Source: Pirellulales bacterium
GTDB taxonomy: Bacteria; Planctomycetota; Planctomycetia; Pirellulales; JAEUIK01
Assembly (NCBI GenBank): GCA_019694455.1
Contig: JAIBBY010000013.1
Location: forward strand, 37,344-101,343
Direction of reading: 5' to 3'
DNA: 64,000 nucleotides
Shown: one piece after another, positions 1-8,378 of the stretch
Layout of the letters: each line of letters opens with the position of its first letter
Numbering within the stretch: position 1 is the stretch's first letter
The notes under the pieces: generated by a model
Seen by the model: the letters and a program-made list of their open reading frames with translations, nothing else
What the model was told of the DNA's origin: nothing
Database searches by the model: none
Translations under genes and position numbers: made by a program

Positions 1-643
1 GCGGCTAACCGTGCTGGCGGACGTATCGAAACATTCGGCGGAGAACTCCACAACCTACACGCTGCGCAGCGTGGCGACTGGTTTGGCCATCGAAGCCGCG
101 GACGGCAGCGTGATCGTCGCCAGCGATGCGCAGGGGGCGGCGGGACGCAAGCTCGATTTTGTGGAACGGACGACACTTTCGCAGAGCGAGGTATCGCTCG
201 ACGCGGCGCGGCAAGTGGCGCGTACGCCGACCATGCTGGTCTTCGATGCGGAAGCGATTATGTGGCTCGACGGCGAGCATCGAAAGGCAATCCAACGACA
301 TGCGGTGCTGGTCGAACCGAGCGATGGTCAGGTTGCCACACTGGTTTGGCTATTGGAGCCTGTGCCGCGCGGCGGGTGGCAGTTGCGGGGCGACGCGCTG
401 CAGTGGTTGCCCGACGCCTGCCGTGAGGATCGCGCGTTGCATGTGGACGCGGACGAGTTTTTGTTTGGCATACCAACTCAAGAATCGTTCGCGCTGGTAA
501 AACTGCCGACTGGCAAAGACATAAAGATGTCCGGCGGACTCAAGCGGCTTGCCGCCGCCGCATACGAGTCGAGCGATCAGGTTGTTGAGTTGGAGGACGC
601 ACTGCGCGCGGCGGTGGGTTGGCCCTCTGGCGAGCGACCATAG
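1..643 (+). CDS. Unrecognised protein, 5' end cut by window edge
   Basis: I do not recognise this protein. The frame is open to the first base of the window, and the first possible start inside it is a GTG at 11, so the true N-terminus probably lies upstream. The visible part is about 210 residues, soluble-looking, with no membrane segment or Cys pair. It ends 21 bases before the ATG of the next same-strand gene and probably belongs to one transcription unit with the next two genes. It could be a planctomycete-specific hypothetical protein. Confidence is in its being coding, since the frame is long and precisely followed by the next gene; no function is offered. Confidence 0.6.
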   Translation, partial: RLTVLADVSKHSAENSTTYTLRSVATGLAIEAADGSVIVASDAQGAAGRKLDFVERTTLSQSEVSLDAARQVARTPTMLVFDAEAIMWLDGEHRKAIQRHAVLVEPSDGQVATLVWLLEPVPRGGWQLRGDALQWLPDACREDRALHVDADEFLFGIPTQESFALVKLPTGKDIKMSGGLKRLAAAAYESSDQVVELEDALRAAVGWPSGERP

Positions 644-663
644 GGCAAGCTGAGTCGCGAAAT

Positions 664-1557
664 ATGTCGCTCATTTCCACTTGTTTGTTGATGCACTTGG
701 CGCTCACATCGTCATCGCCCACGCTGTTGGCCGAGTTGACGCACCAAGGGGTGAGGCTACACGGGGGAACGGTGGTACGGCTGCCAGAGCCGGCGCTGGC
801 CGACGGTATTGACGCCACTGAACAATCGACAATTGTGAAGCGCGTGGCAGGCAAGTATCCGCTCGATCGATTCCTGCGCGACGCGATTGTGGCCCCGTTC
901 GTGCTGGACGTGAACTCAGTGGAGGACGCCGGGCAGCGGACAGGCCAACGAGTCGATTTTTACTTTGTGGCATATGCCTCGCTCGACGCGCTGCTCGACG
1001 AAGCGGCGCTGCGTGATTTGTTCGGCATGAACGAATCGGATTCGAACCTCGCGACCCGACAGACGATACGAGCCCTCACTGCCGAAGAGCTGCGGGCGCG
1101 GAATCTGTCGCCCCGCAACCAAGCGGATCTGTTGGAGTCGTACGGCGTGATCGACGTGCCGATTTTGGAGCGCGTGCGTTTATCGGGCATTGGCTTTGGC
1201 GCGCGGCGAAATACGGAGGAGTCGATTATCGCGGCTTGGAAGTTGGATGAGCGGTTCGCCAATGACCCGCAATTCGCCAATCAATGGCGGCCAATCGTTC
1301 GCGACGCCGTGGGCCGCGACGTGTTGGGACCGCCGCAACCGTATGCGGGCGCCGGGGGCTACCTGAAAATCACGCGCCTGATTGAGCCGGCCGGAGCGCT
1401 GTTTGTCGAATGCCACTCGGTCTTCGATGAACCGCACGGTTGGTTCGACGGCAAGAATCTCTTACGATCCAAACTACCGCTGATCGTGCAAGACAACGTG
1501 CGCACGCTGCGCCGCAAACTCGCCAACCTCTCGGCCCCGGAATCGAGCGCTCGATGA
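664..1557 (+). CDS. Hypothetical protein, possibly exported
   Basis: A 297-residue protein with no family I recognise. I chose the ATG at 664 over a TTG at 619 because it lies after the upstream stop (643) and gives a hydrophobic N-terminus (MSLISTCLLMHLALTSSS) that could be a weak signal peptide. The rest is soluble. Its TGA stop overlaps the ATG of the following endonuclease-family gene (ATGA at 1554-1557), so the two are probably translationally coupled. The link to that gene is the only functional hint. Confidence 0.6.
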   Translation: MSLISTCLLMHLALTSSSPTLLAELTHQGVRLHGGTVVRLPEPALADGIDATEQSTIVKRVAGKYPLDRFLRDAIVAPFVLDVNSVEDAGQRTGQRVDFYFVAYASLDALLDEAALRDLFGMNESDSNLATRQTIRALTAEELRARNLSPRNQADLLESYGVIDVPILERVRLSGIGFGARRNTEESIIAAWKLDERFANDPQFANQWRPIVRDAVGRDVLGPPQPYAGAGGYLKITRLIEPAGALFVECHSVFDEPHGWFDGKNLLRSKLPLIVQDNVRTLRRKLANLSAPESSAR

Positions 1558-3059
1558 AAGTTTCCTGGATTGTTGTTCTGCGTACAGGATGCGCCGCGCT
1601 GTTCATGCTGGCCGCGACATGCTCCGTAGCAGTTGAACAAAGGACCTGGACGCCGATCGCCAGCATGGCCGCCGCCGAGGCGCATCAGGCAGTTGCGGCA
1701 GATGGTCAGTACGTCTACGCGGTCAACAGCACTCATGTCGCTCGCTATGACCGCACCACGGGTCAGCGGATCGGGTTGAGCCAAGGCGCGGCGATTCATT
1801 TGAACAGCGCGTTCCTCGATCAAGGATTGTTGTACTGCGCGCATTCCAATCATCCGCAAACGCCGGAGTTGAGCCAGATCGTCGCACTCGATCCGGCCAA
1901 CATGCAACTATCGACTTTTAAGGATTTTGGCGCCTTTGGCGGCAGCCTCACCTGGGCTGTTCGTAAAGAGGGGCATTGGTGGTGCAACTTCGCGCGTTAC
2001 GGCAAGGAGAACTGCGAGACGTTTTTGGTTCAATTTGACGCCGATTGGAATGAACGCGGGCGCTGGACCTACCCGATGGAGGTCATTCGCCGGTTGGGAC
2101 AGCGCAGCGTCTCTGGTGGCATTTGGAATGGCGATACACTGCTCGTCACCGGTCACGACGATCCGGTGTTGTTTCGCTTGCGCGTGCCGCAGAAAGAGAA
2201 ACTGCTTGAACTGGTTGCAACCGAGCCCGCGCCATTCGCCGGGCAGGGAATCGCCGTCGATCCACAGACGGGCGGATTGGTGGGAATCGATCGCGGTCAG
2301 CGGCAGGTGGTGTTTGCTGCAGCGCCGCAGGCGCAAGCCGAGAACACGCCAAGGCAATTGCGCGTGCTGACCTATAACATCCATCACGGTGAAGGCCTGG
2401 ATCGCAAGCTCGATTTGGAACGCATCGCCAAAGTGATTAGCGCGGCCGATCCTGACCTCGTCGCGCTGCAAGAGGTCGATCGAGAAGTGGGCCGAACTGG
2501 TCGTGTGGATCAGCCGGCCGAGCTGGCCCGGCTGACCAATCTACGCGTGGCCTTCGGCGGCAATCTGGCTTTGCAAGGTGGCGACTACGGCAACGCGATC
2601 CTTTCTCGATTGCCGATCTTGCGACAAACGAATCATCGCTTGCCCGGTGTGGCTGGCGTCGAGCCACGTGGTGTGCTGGAAGCGGCCATTCAAACGCCAC
2701 AGGCGGATGAGCCACTCTTGTTCTATTGCACGCATTTTGATCATCAGAGCGACGAAATACGGTTGAAATCGGCGCAGGCAGTTTGTGAACTTGTCGCAAA
2801 TGTAGCCGACCGGGCAGCCATTTTGGCGGGCGACCTCAACGCGACCCCCAGTAGCGCCGTGCTCAAGCAACTAGGGCTGGAATGGCGCGTAGCCAATGCA
2901 GACGTCTTATTCACCAGTCCCGCTTCAAAACCGCGAAGGCAGATCGATTTTGTGCTTTACCGTCCGGGTGGAACTTGGCGGGTGATTGAGACGAAGGTGC
3001 TCGACGAAAGCGTGGCCTCGGACCACCGTCCGCTGTTGGCGGTTTTTGAACGGCGCTAG
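1554..3059 (+). CDS. Exported endonuclease/exonuclease/phosphatase (EEP) family protein
   Basis: A 501-residue two-part protein. The N-terminus (MKVSWIVVLRTGCAALFMLA) is a signal peptide. Residues about 35-260 look beta-rich and propeller-like, with no clear catalytic motif. From about residue 268 the EEP fold follows, with its hallmarks in order: LTYNIHHGEGLD, DLVALQEVDRE (metal-binding Glu), GNAILSRLPI, LAGDLNATP (Asp/Asn), and SDHRPLLAVF (catalytic Asp-His) near the C-terminus. Family members cleave phosphodiesters in nucleic acids, sphingomyelin or inositol phosphates; the substrate cannot be told here. The ATG at 1554 overlaps the previous stop by four bases and is preferred to an upstream in-frame start at 1440. 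Export suggests an extracytoplasmic nuclease or phosphodiesterase. Confidence 0.85.
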   Translation: MKVSWIVVLRTGCAALFMLAATCSVAVEQRTWTPIASMAAAEAHQAVAADGQYVYAVNSTHVARYDRTTGQRIGLSQGAAIHLNSAFLDQGLLYCAHSNHPQTPELSQIVALDPANMQLSTFKDFGAFGGSLTWAVRKEGHWWCNFARYGKENCETFLVQFDADWNERGRWTYPMEVIRRLGQRSVSGGIWNGDTLLVTGHDDPVLFRLRVPQKEKLLELVATEPAPFAGQGIAVDPQTGGLVGIDRGQRQVVFAAAPQAQAENTPRQLRVLTYNIHHGEGLDRKLDLERIAKVISAADPDLVALQEVDREVGRTGRVDQPAELARLTNLRVAFGGNLALQGGDYGNAILSRLPILRQTNHRLPGVAGVEPRGVLEAAIQTPQADEPLLFYCTHFDHQSDEIRLKSAQAVCELVANVADRAAILAGDLNATPSSAVLKQLGLEWRVANADVLFTSPASKPRRQIDFVLYRPGGTWRVIETKVLDESVASDHRPLLAVFERR

Positions 3060-3088
3060 CGAGCGAAATCTCTGAAAAATTTTGCTGG

Positions 3089-3109
3089 CACTGACATCTC
3101 ATGTCAGTG
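3089..3109. repeat. Perfect inverted repeat CACTGACAT-CTC-ATGTCAGTG
   Basis: Nine-bp arms around a three-base centre, 30 bases after the EEP-family stop codon. There is no T-run on either side, so it is not a typical intrinsic terminator. It shares the TGACA/TGTCA core with the repeat at 3425-3459, which suggests a protein-binding site, perhaps for the adjacent HTH regulator. Confidence 0.5.
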
Positions 3110-3281
3110 GCGACGGCTTAATGTCGACGATAATCGCTTTGACCCAAGCGGCGTTGCTATTGCAGCTCGCGCCGCGCATCGATCGCTGCTTCCGCACGAT
3201 CGTTTGCTTGAGCGGCCGGGTGGTTTTTGCCACTCGGCCGCTTCCATTTCGAGGTAAATGTCCAGCGACGGGCACCGTCAG

Positions 3282-3400
3282 AAAAAAACAGGAGCGGCTG
3301 CCTCGTTGGGCGAATGCGGCGTGTGCCTGACGGCATCCGTCGCTTTCCCACCGCTCCTGCCAAGGGCGTCGAGAGCCCTCGAAAGGTCCGGCCCCGCCTT
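3282..3400 (-). ncRNA. Candidate small structured RNA with intrinsic terminator
   Basis: Read on the minus strand, a 9-bp stem CAGGAGCGG (3351-3359) pairs with CCGCTCCTG (3289-3297) and is followed at once by seven T residues (complement of 3282-3288), which resembles the end of a transcript. Inside the stem are TGGG/CCCA pairing, a perfect GACGG-ATG-CCGTC hairpin and a GGC-ACAC-GCC hairpin, giving a multibranched fold. Upstream on the same strand is an AGGGC/GCCCT hairpin. I could not match it to SRP RNA, 6S RNA, RNase P or a known riboswitch. The 5' end shown is approximate. It may instead be only a terminator with a large loop. Confidence 0.35.
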
Positions 3401-3424
3401 TTCTGTAACTTACCTCCGCGCGAG

Positions 3425-3459
3425 CGCGCCCCCCTGACACCAGATGTCAGGGGGGCGCG
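3425..3459. repeat. Perfect 15-bp inverted repeat, putative operator or terminator
   Basis: Arms CGCGCCCCCCTGACA (3425-3439) and TGTCAGGGGGGCGCG (3445-3459) with a CCAGA loop. It lies 75 bases before the ATG of the HTH regulator and is followed by AAAAA rather than a T-run. The inner half matches the TGACA/TGTCA core of the repeat at 3089-3109. Autoregulation by the downstream regulator is a plausible but unproven role. Confidence 0.5.
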
Positions 3460-3533
3460 AAAAATTCTTCGTGTCAAAAATGTCATGGCATTCTCGACGA
3501 TCCATTGGGGATCTCGGTTGATGGACGAATGCC

Positions 3534-4214
3534 ATGCACCAGTACGAGCGGTTATTGCGGATTTCGACGTTGCTCGTTCGCGAACCACAATCGACGTTCG
3601 AACTAGCCGACGCCTTTCATGTTAGCCAGCGAACGATTTTCCGCGATATTGCGCTGCTACGGCAGATGGGCATGGAGGTTTCGTATGATCCGCTAGATGG
3701 CGTTCTGCGGGCAAAAAACCACCAATTTCGCGATCTTTTCGAGGGGCATGGCGAGGCTCTGATCCACTTATTGGTTTGCGCCTACACTTCGCCGTTGTTT
3801 CAAACCAGCCGAACCATGTGGGCTGACCTGGAAATGTCCCTGTTGTCGCTTCTGCCCCGAGCCGAGCGCGATTTCTTGCTCGGCCTGCGCGAGTGCGCGC
3901 TCGGTGATGCGGCCAATGAATTCAACTTGAGCGTCATCCCGAGTATCCTAAGTGCTGCGGTGGAAGGCACTTCTATCGCAATCCGCTGGAAGGAACCCGG
4001 CCGAGGCATTGCCCTGCGGACGTATTTGCGCGACCTGGAGATCGAAAAACGGCATTCTCACTGGGGGGTATCGGCCGAGTCTTCCTTTCACCGTCGCCAG
4101 CACTTTTTCGCGTTCGACGATATCCAGCCGATGGACGAACCGATCGCAGCGACTCGTTGCGGATTGCGCCCCTCGCTCGCCAATGGCCCGCCGCACGCGC
4201 GACAGGCAAGTTGA
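3534..4214 (+). CDS. HTH transcriptional regulator, YafY/WYL or DeoR-like
   Basis: A 226-residue protein opening with a winged helix-turn-helix of the HTH_11/DeoR type: residues 1-60 include TFELADAFHVSQRTIFRDIALLRQ, split here as the helix TFELADAFHVS and the recognition helix RTIFRDIALLRQ. A D-P-L-D-G-V turn follows, as in YafY-type regulators. The C-terminal part is helical and lacks a clear WYL box, so any effector domain is shortened or divergent (typical YafY/WYL proteins are about 300 residues). Two TGACA/TGTCA palindromes lie just upstream (3089-3109, 3425-3459) and could be its operators. It stands alone between gaps of 474 and 267 bases. The DNA-binding role is well supported; the regulon is unknown. 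Confidence 0.75.
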   Translation: MHQYERLLRISTLLVREPQSTFELADAFHVSQRTIFRDIALLRQMGMEVSYDPLDGVLRAKNHQFRDLFEGHGEALIHLLVCAYTSPLFQTSRTMWADLEMSLLSLLPRAERDFLLGLRECALGDAANEFNLSVIPSILSAAVEGTSIAIRWKEPGRGIALRTYLRDLEIEKRHSHWGVSAESSFHRRQHFFAFDDIQPMDEPIAATRCGLRPSLANGPPHARQAS

Positions 4215-4481
4215 CAGCAGCGCGTTGACACGGGCGCATCGCCGTGCGAACTTAGCGGCCAGTTGAAAATAGCCCTAGACGGCTCAATTCAACGGGGTCA
4301 TCACTTTGTGAGTTGACGCGCCTCTCTCCGCCTTCGTGTTCCGCGGTGCGTGCTAGTGAGCTTGATCTTGTAATCAGTGTCCGCCGCCTCCAGTACAGCG
4401 TGGAAGTTTTCCACCTGAGCGCGGTCATTGTCTTCGCGGGCAGCTCACTGTCATTTTGTCCCTCACTTCCGCGGATTTACC

Positions 4482-5090
4482 ATGCGCTCCATTCTGCTAT
4501 CGCTTGTTGGTTTGATTTTAATCTCTCTGCTGTGGGCAGGTCGTCGCGCCGAAGCCGGCGTGATCCTTTCGTTGCCGAATATCGTGGCTGGACCAGACGA
4601 ACTGGCCGATCCCTTGTACTTGGATGTGGGCCTTGAGGTCGTGGGGCAAGTCCCGGACTTGGCGTCGTACAACGTCGGCTTGAAGGTCGCCCCCTCGCCC
4701 GGCGTACAACTCACCGGCGCGATCGAGGCGCCCAATGCGGTGTTTTCAGGGAAGACACCATTGGTTTTCGAGGCCGGCGAAGGGCTGCTGATCTTCGACA
4801 TTCTCGATGTCGGCGATCAAGCGCCAATCTCCAGCGGAATGAACCTAACGCGCGTGCGATTGCAGGTTGATTCGTTGTCGACGCGCGGCGTCTTTCAATT
4901 CTCGTTCACGCCGGACGAGACGATGTTGGTGACCCGCGACGGCACGGAGATTCCGATCGATGGGCTGGTTGGCGGCAGCGTCACTATTGTCCCAGAGCCC
5001 GCGACCGCGGTGACCTTGGGCATGGGGGGCGCCTTGCTGTTGGCGATGGCCTCGGCCTGCCGGACGCGAAGCATCTCGCGACCGCACTAG
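4482..5090 (+). CDS. PEP-CTERM sorting-domain protein, cohesin-like beta-sandwich
   Basis: A 202-residue secreted protein. It has a signal peptide (MRSILLSLVGLILISLLWAG), a beta-rich middle that resembles a cohesin-type sandwich (alternating hydrophobic strands, NVGLKVAPSPGVQLTGA), and a C-terminal VPEPATAVTLGMGGALLL transmembrane segment ending in Arg residues, which is a PEP-CTERM anchor recognised by exosortase. I chose the ATG at 4482 over 4428 because it starts the signal peptide. It converges on a dockerin-type gene on the other strand: the two share the CTAG at 5087-5090, so both stop codons overlap. The cohesin assignment is by appearance only. Confidence 0.7.
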   Translation: MRSILLSLVGLILISLLWAGRRAEAGVILSLPNIVAGPDELADPLYLDVGLEVVGQVPDLASYNVGLKVAPSPGVQLTGAIEAPNAVFSGKTPLVFEAGEGLLIFDILDVGDQAPISSGMNLTRVRLQVDSLSTRGVFQFSFTPDETMLVTRDGTEIPIDGLVGGSVTIVPEPATAVTLGMGGALLLAMASACRTRSISRPH

Positions 5091-6079
5091 CCGATATCCA
5101 CGATGCACTGGGCGACATTCGATGCCAGGCCCTGCGCGTCGACCGTGCTGGCGGTCACGAGACCGGTCGATCCGGTCGGAATACTGGTTACGAACGCGAA
5201 CTCGCCATTGGAATTGGTGGTTGTCGAGCCTTGTACCAAGCCGCCAAAGGTCACGGTTAATCCGCTTGGTGATTCATCTTGGACAAAGCCGGTAAATCGC
5301 CAGTCGGTGGGGCTTAGCTGCAGGCCTTGCAGTTGAAATACCAGTGGCTGGTCGTTGTTGGTGCCCGCGGGCTGACCGGCCGGCAAGCTGTTGAACTGGC
5401 GATTCTGCACCAGCACAGCGTCGTTGCCGAGAATGACGCCGCTACCGTTGACATCGAGTAACGGCGAATAACCAGGACTGTTGGTGTTGAGGAACTGCGC
5501 GTTCTGCACAACGACCGCGTCGTTGCCGAGCACCATACCCGAACGGTTGACATCGCCGGGCAGCACATTGAACGCGAACTGAAAATCACCGCCCGCGACA
5601 CCATTGCCGCTGGTGGTGCTGACGTTGTTGGTCCATTCGCCGTCGAGCGCATTGCCTGCGGTGTCGCGCACCGGGTCGTAGCCATCTCCCGCCAGGTCGA
5701 TCAACAAACGGTCTTTGGCGATCGCCGACGACAACGTCCAGGTGGCGGTGTAAGTCGCCGCGTCATAGGAGAAATTGGCGAAGCTGTATTGCGACACATT
5801 CACCCCGGTGAGCGATAGATCGTACTGGTCGATCACCACATCGCGGTCAAAGCGGATTTTGACCTGATTGATGTTGGTCCAGGGCTGCTCGTCGGTTTGC
5901 GCGGCCGAACCCGTGGGAATCTGGTAGCCACCGGAGCCCAGGCCGGCCGATTGCAAATACGATGTGAACCCACTCGACCAGGAGGTGCTGGAAAGCAGCA
6001 CGCCAACCACCTGGGGCGCATTGGTGGCCGCATATCGCTCTTCCAGTTGTTGAAACGAAAAATGACGTGGCCGGCGCAT
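5087..6079 (-). CDS. Secreted protein with two dockerin-type repeats
   Basis: A 330-residue protein. The start at 6079 follows an AGAGGGAC ribosome-binding-like sequence and gives MRRPRHFSFQQLEERYAAT; the FxxLEER-type opening is common at the start of planctomycete surface proteins in place of a classical signal peptide. The centre is beta-rich. Near residues 180-225 two calcium-loop repeats occur, DVNRSGMVLGNDAVVVQNAQF and DVNGSGVILGNDAVLVQNRQF in shortened form (D-N-S-G-N-D spacing), which match type I dockerin/EF-hand loops. The last 90 residues form an Ig-like or carboxypeptidase-regulatory-like domain. The likely location is the cell surface or outside the cell. It converges on and overlaps the PEP-CTERM gene by four bases. 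Confidence 0.7.
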   Translation of the reverse strand: MRRPRHFSFQQLEERYAATNAPQVVGVLLSSTSWSSGFTSYLQSAGLGSGGYQIPTGSAAQTDEQPWTNINQVKIRFDRDVVIDQYDLSLTGVNVSQYSFANFSYDAATYTATWTLSSAIAKDRLLIDLAGDGYDPVRDTAGNALDGEWTNNVSTTSGNGVAGGDFQFAFNVLPGDVNRSGMVLGNDAVVVQNAQFLNTNSPGYSPLLDVNGSGVILGNDAVLVQNRQFNSLPAGQPAGTNNDQPLVFQLQGLQLSPTDWRFTGFVQDESPSGLTVTFGGLVQGSTTTNSNGEFAFVTSIPTGSTGLVTASTVDAQGLASNVAQCIVDIG

Positions 6080-6262
6080 GAATAGTCCCTCTGTGAATGC
6101 CCTCAATGATCGGGGTGCGAGGGCTGCTGGATCCACGATGACCACAATGCGCCGCTCACCAAGGACAATGTCGAGCAGAGCGGCCAAGAATTGACAGCAT
6201 GTGTGTCAATCGAAACGAACGTGCCGATCGTTCGGACTCAACGTGGCTGTTCGCTCAAGAAG

Positions 6263-8326
6263 CTAATGCCTGGCCAGATGATGGACGGCGAATGGGTCAA
6301 TCAAAGTCGCCATTCGCCAGCCTTGCGAACTTGGCTTCGCCGTCGCGCTGGCTTTCAATACCGCCGCATGCGTCAGTATTGGCGTGAGATGCGCGTTGGA
6401 TTCCAAGGGTGGCGCTGGCATTCCTAGCTCAATAGCGCGGGCGAGCAAGCGCGCCGATCGGTCCAGGTGATCCTCCGCCCAGCCCGCGTAAATCAACAAT
6501 GTGGCGCCGTGCCAATAGACTTCCGCTGAGTCTGGACACAGAGCGATCGCGCGATCCAGATCGTCGATTTCAGTTTGAGACACGGGATCGGCGTCGCGCA
6601 CGTATCGGCGGATCGCCAAGCGTACGCGATTCACATAGGCCGCGGCGAGTCGCGGATCGAGTTGAATTGCTCGTTCCAGCGATTGCTCTGCCTCGTCGTA
6701 TTGGTTCACCGCGATCTGTTCGTAGCCGAGATTGTTGTAAACCACGGCTGTGTCAAATCCGCTCGCAATCGCCTTCTGGTAGAAATCGATCGCCGTCTCA
6801 TGCTGCGCCAACTTGCCTTTGCAGTAGGCCTCGCAGGCGAGCGGGAAGCCACCTGTCATAAGCTGCCGCGCTGAATAAAAGTCGAGCGCCGCCAGCGAGA
6901 AGTCACCCAGACCTTGAAACGCATGCCCTCTCGCCAAGAGCGTATCCGCCGAACGAGGATCATCGTCCAGCACCCGGGAGAAGCAGCGAATCGCCTCTCG
7001 AAACTCGCCGGCGCGATAAGCGGCCGTTCCGCGCACGAACTGACGTTCGGCGAACGATGGACGCAAAGCCAACAACAATGCAACGAGTGTGACAGCGCAC
7101 ACCGCCAGGGCAGCGAAACCGCCATAGCGCCATTTGTGGGCGATCACGCGGCGGCGCAGGCGCTGCGGCGGCGCCAAATACCGCCGGAGTGCCGCCGCAA
7201 CCTCCGCGGCCGACGCAAATCGCGCCGCGGGATCTAGTTCCAAGCACTTGGCGACGATCTCCATCAATCCGCGATCGGTGGCACGGCGCAGCCGCTCCAA
7301 TGCGGAGGTTCGTCCTTGAATCTGCTGCGACAACTGCGCGGCGACCGCATCGGCGTCGACCGTCGCGGCTTCGCAGGAGAATGGCAAGTCTCCGGTAAGC
7401 AGTTCATACAACACAACGCCCAGCGCGAAGATGTCGCAACTTGGGCCAATGCTCGCCGCTCCGCGCGACCCACGCTCGGCGAATGCTTGAAGTTGTTCGG
7501 GCGACATGTACGGCAATGTGCCGCCAAGGGGCAGGTCTACGTGGTCGGTCTGATGCGCCAAGTTGAAATCGAGCAGCATCGGCACGCCATCGCTCGTCAA
7601 CAGCACATTCGAGGGCTTGAGGTCGAGATGCAGCACCCCCTGCGCATGGGCATGGCCCAATCCTTCGGCCATCGCGGCGCCGAGGAGCGCAATTCGCTCG
7701 TGAAATTCATAAGAACCGCCAATCGATCGAAGCCCCAGCAACCGTTGAATCGACGCGCTGTCTTCCGCGGGGGCGCCCAATGCATGGTCGGCCACTGCGT
7801 CGATCACATCGCAGAGCGTCAACCGTCCCAGAAACGGCATGCAAATGAGCGACAGCCCATGCTCGACATCGGCATACACCGCATGCACTGGCACAATGTT
7901 GGGATGCGCGAGGGCGCCGAGGATCTTCGCCTCCTGCTCCGCCCCGGTGGTCAGCTTGACCACCACTTGCCGGTCGCCCAGTCGATTTTCGCGGGCGAGA
8001 AACACGCGTCCGAAGCGCCCTCGCCCCAATTCCTCCAGCAACTCAAACCCGTGAAACTCTTGACCGGGCGCAACGCCATGCCAGATTTCCGCCGCTGTGT
8101 CATGCGCGGCGCTATGCAGGTACGAGTGAACTTGCAGTAATCGCCGCAGCGACGCGCGGACACTGGGAAACCGCGCACAAAACTCCGCCGGATCGACGCG
8201 ATTGCCGGCGTCGATCAGGTCGCAGTATTCGTCATAGGCCCGATCGAGCGCCTCCGATTTCCGGCGCAGCGATCTCGACACCTGAGTATCGAACTCGGCC
8301 TGCGTGTCAGAAGCGACGATGGCCAT
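6263..8326 (-). CDS. Ser/Thr protein kinase with membrane segment and TPR tail
   Basis: A 687-residue PknB-type kinase. An N-terminal helical region (about 1-85) precedes the kinase domain: glycine loop LGRGRFGRVFLA, VVVKL with the ATP-binding Lys, catalytic loop HLDLKPSNVLL, metal loop LLDFNLA, and APE-like MSPEQ. Two departures stand out: HRD is HLD and DFG is DFN. A single membrane segment (FAALAVCAVTLVALLLAL) follows near residue 400, then several TPR units to the end (AAYRAGEFREAIRCFSRVL and similar). The ECF sigma gene lies just upstream on the same strand, a common planctomycete pairing that suggests signal-dependent sigma control. I prefer ATG 8326; a TTG at 8365 would add 13 residues. 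Confidence 0.88.
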   Translation of the reverse strand: MAIVASDTQAEFDTQVSRSLRRKSEALDRAYDEYCDLIDAGNRVDPAEFCARFPSVRASLRRLLQVHSYLHSAAHDTAAEIWHGVAPGQEFHGFELLEELGRGRFGRVFLARENRLGDRQVVVKLTTGAEQEAKILGALAHPNIVPVHAVYADVEHGLSLICMPFLGRLTLCDVIDAVADHALGAPAEDSASIQRLLGLRSIGGSYEFHERIALLGAAMAEGLGHAHAQGVLHLDLKPSNVLLTSDGVPMLLDFNLAHQTDHVDLPLGGTLPYMSPEQLQAFAERGSRGAASIGPSCDIFALGVVLYELLTGDLPFSCEAATVDADAVAAQLSQQIQGRTSALERLRRATDRGLMEIVAKCLELDPAARFASAAEVAAALRRYLAPPQRLRRRVIAHKWRYGGFAALAVCAVTLVALLLALRPSFAERQFVRGTAAYRAGEFREAIRCFSRVLDDDPRSADTLLARGHAFQGLGDFSLAALDFYSARQLMTGGFPLACEAYCKGKLAQHETAIDFYQKAIASGFDTAVVYNNLGYEQIAVNQYDEAEQSLERAIQLDPRLAAAYVNRVRLAIRRYVRDADPVSQTEIDDLDRAIALCPDSAEVYWHGATLLIYAGWAEDHLDRSARLLARAIELGMPAPPLESNAHLTPILTHAAVLKASATAKPSSQGWRMATLIDPFAVHHLARH

Positions 8327-8378
8327 GGCGCGACAGTGGGTACTTGAAACGGTGTGATCAAACAAAGACAGGCGAAAT

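Larger units (their letters stand above)
3060..3533. other. Gene-free interval with several strong stem-loops
   Basis: A 474-base stretch between the EEP gene and a regulator gene. It has no convincing coding frame but holds a perfect 9-bp inverted repeat (3089-3109), a near-perfect 14-bp hairpin around a TTTTT loop (about 3211-3242), a long structured element with a minus-strand T7 tail (3282-3359), a small AGGGC/GCCCT hairpin near 3362-3379, and a perfect 15-bp inverted repeat (3425-3459). That density of structure is unusual for this window. Confidence 0.6.

Noticed and set aside
3381..3400. Resemblance of AAAGGTCCGG to the RNase P core (GGAAAGTCCGGG)
   Set aside because: Only a few bases match and the rest of the RNase P core is missing.
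3082..3588. Several overlapping reading frames on both strands
   Set aside because: They run through the strong stem-loops, have no protein features and no consistent start signal.
6190..6210. Inverted repeat ATTGACA/TGTCAAT upstream of the dockerin gene
   Set aside because: Arms of 7 bp are short, and no matching -10 box or second copy was found; kept only as a weak promoter-region hint.
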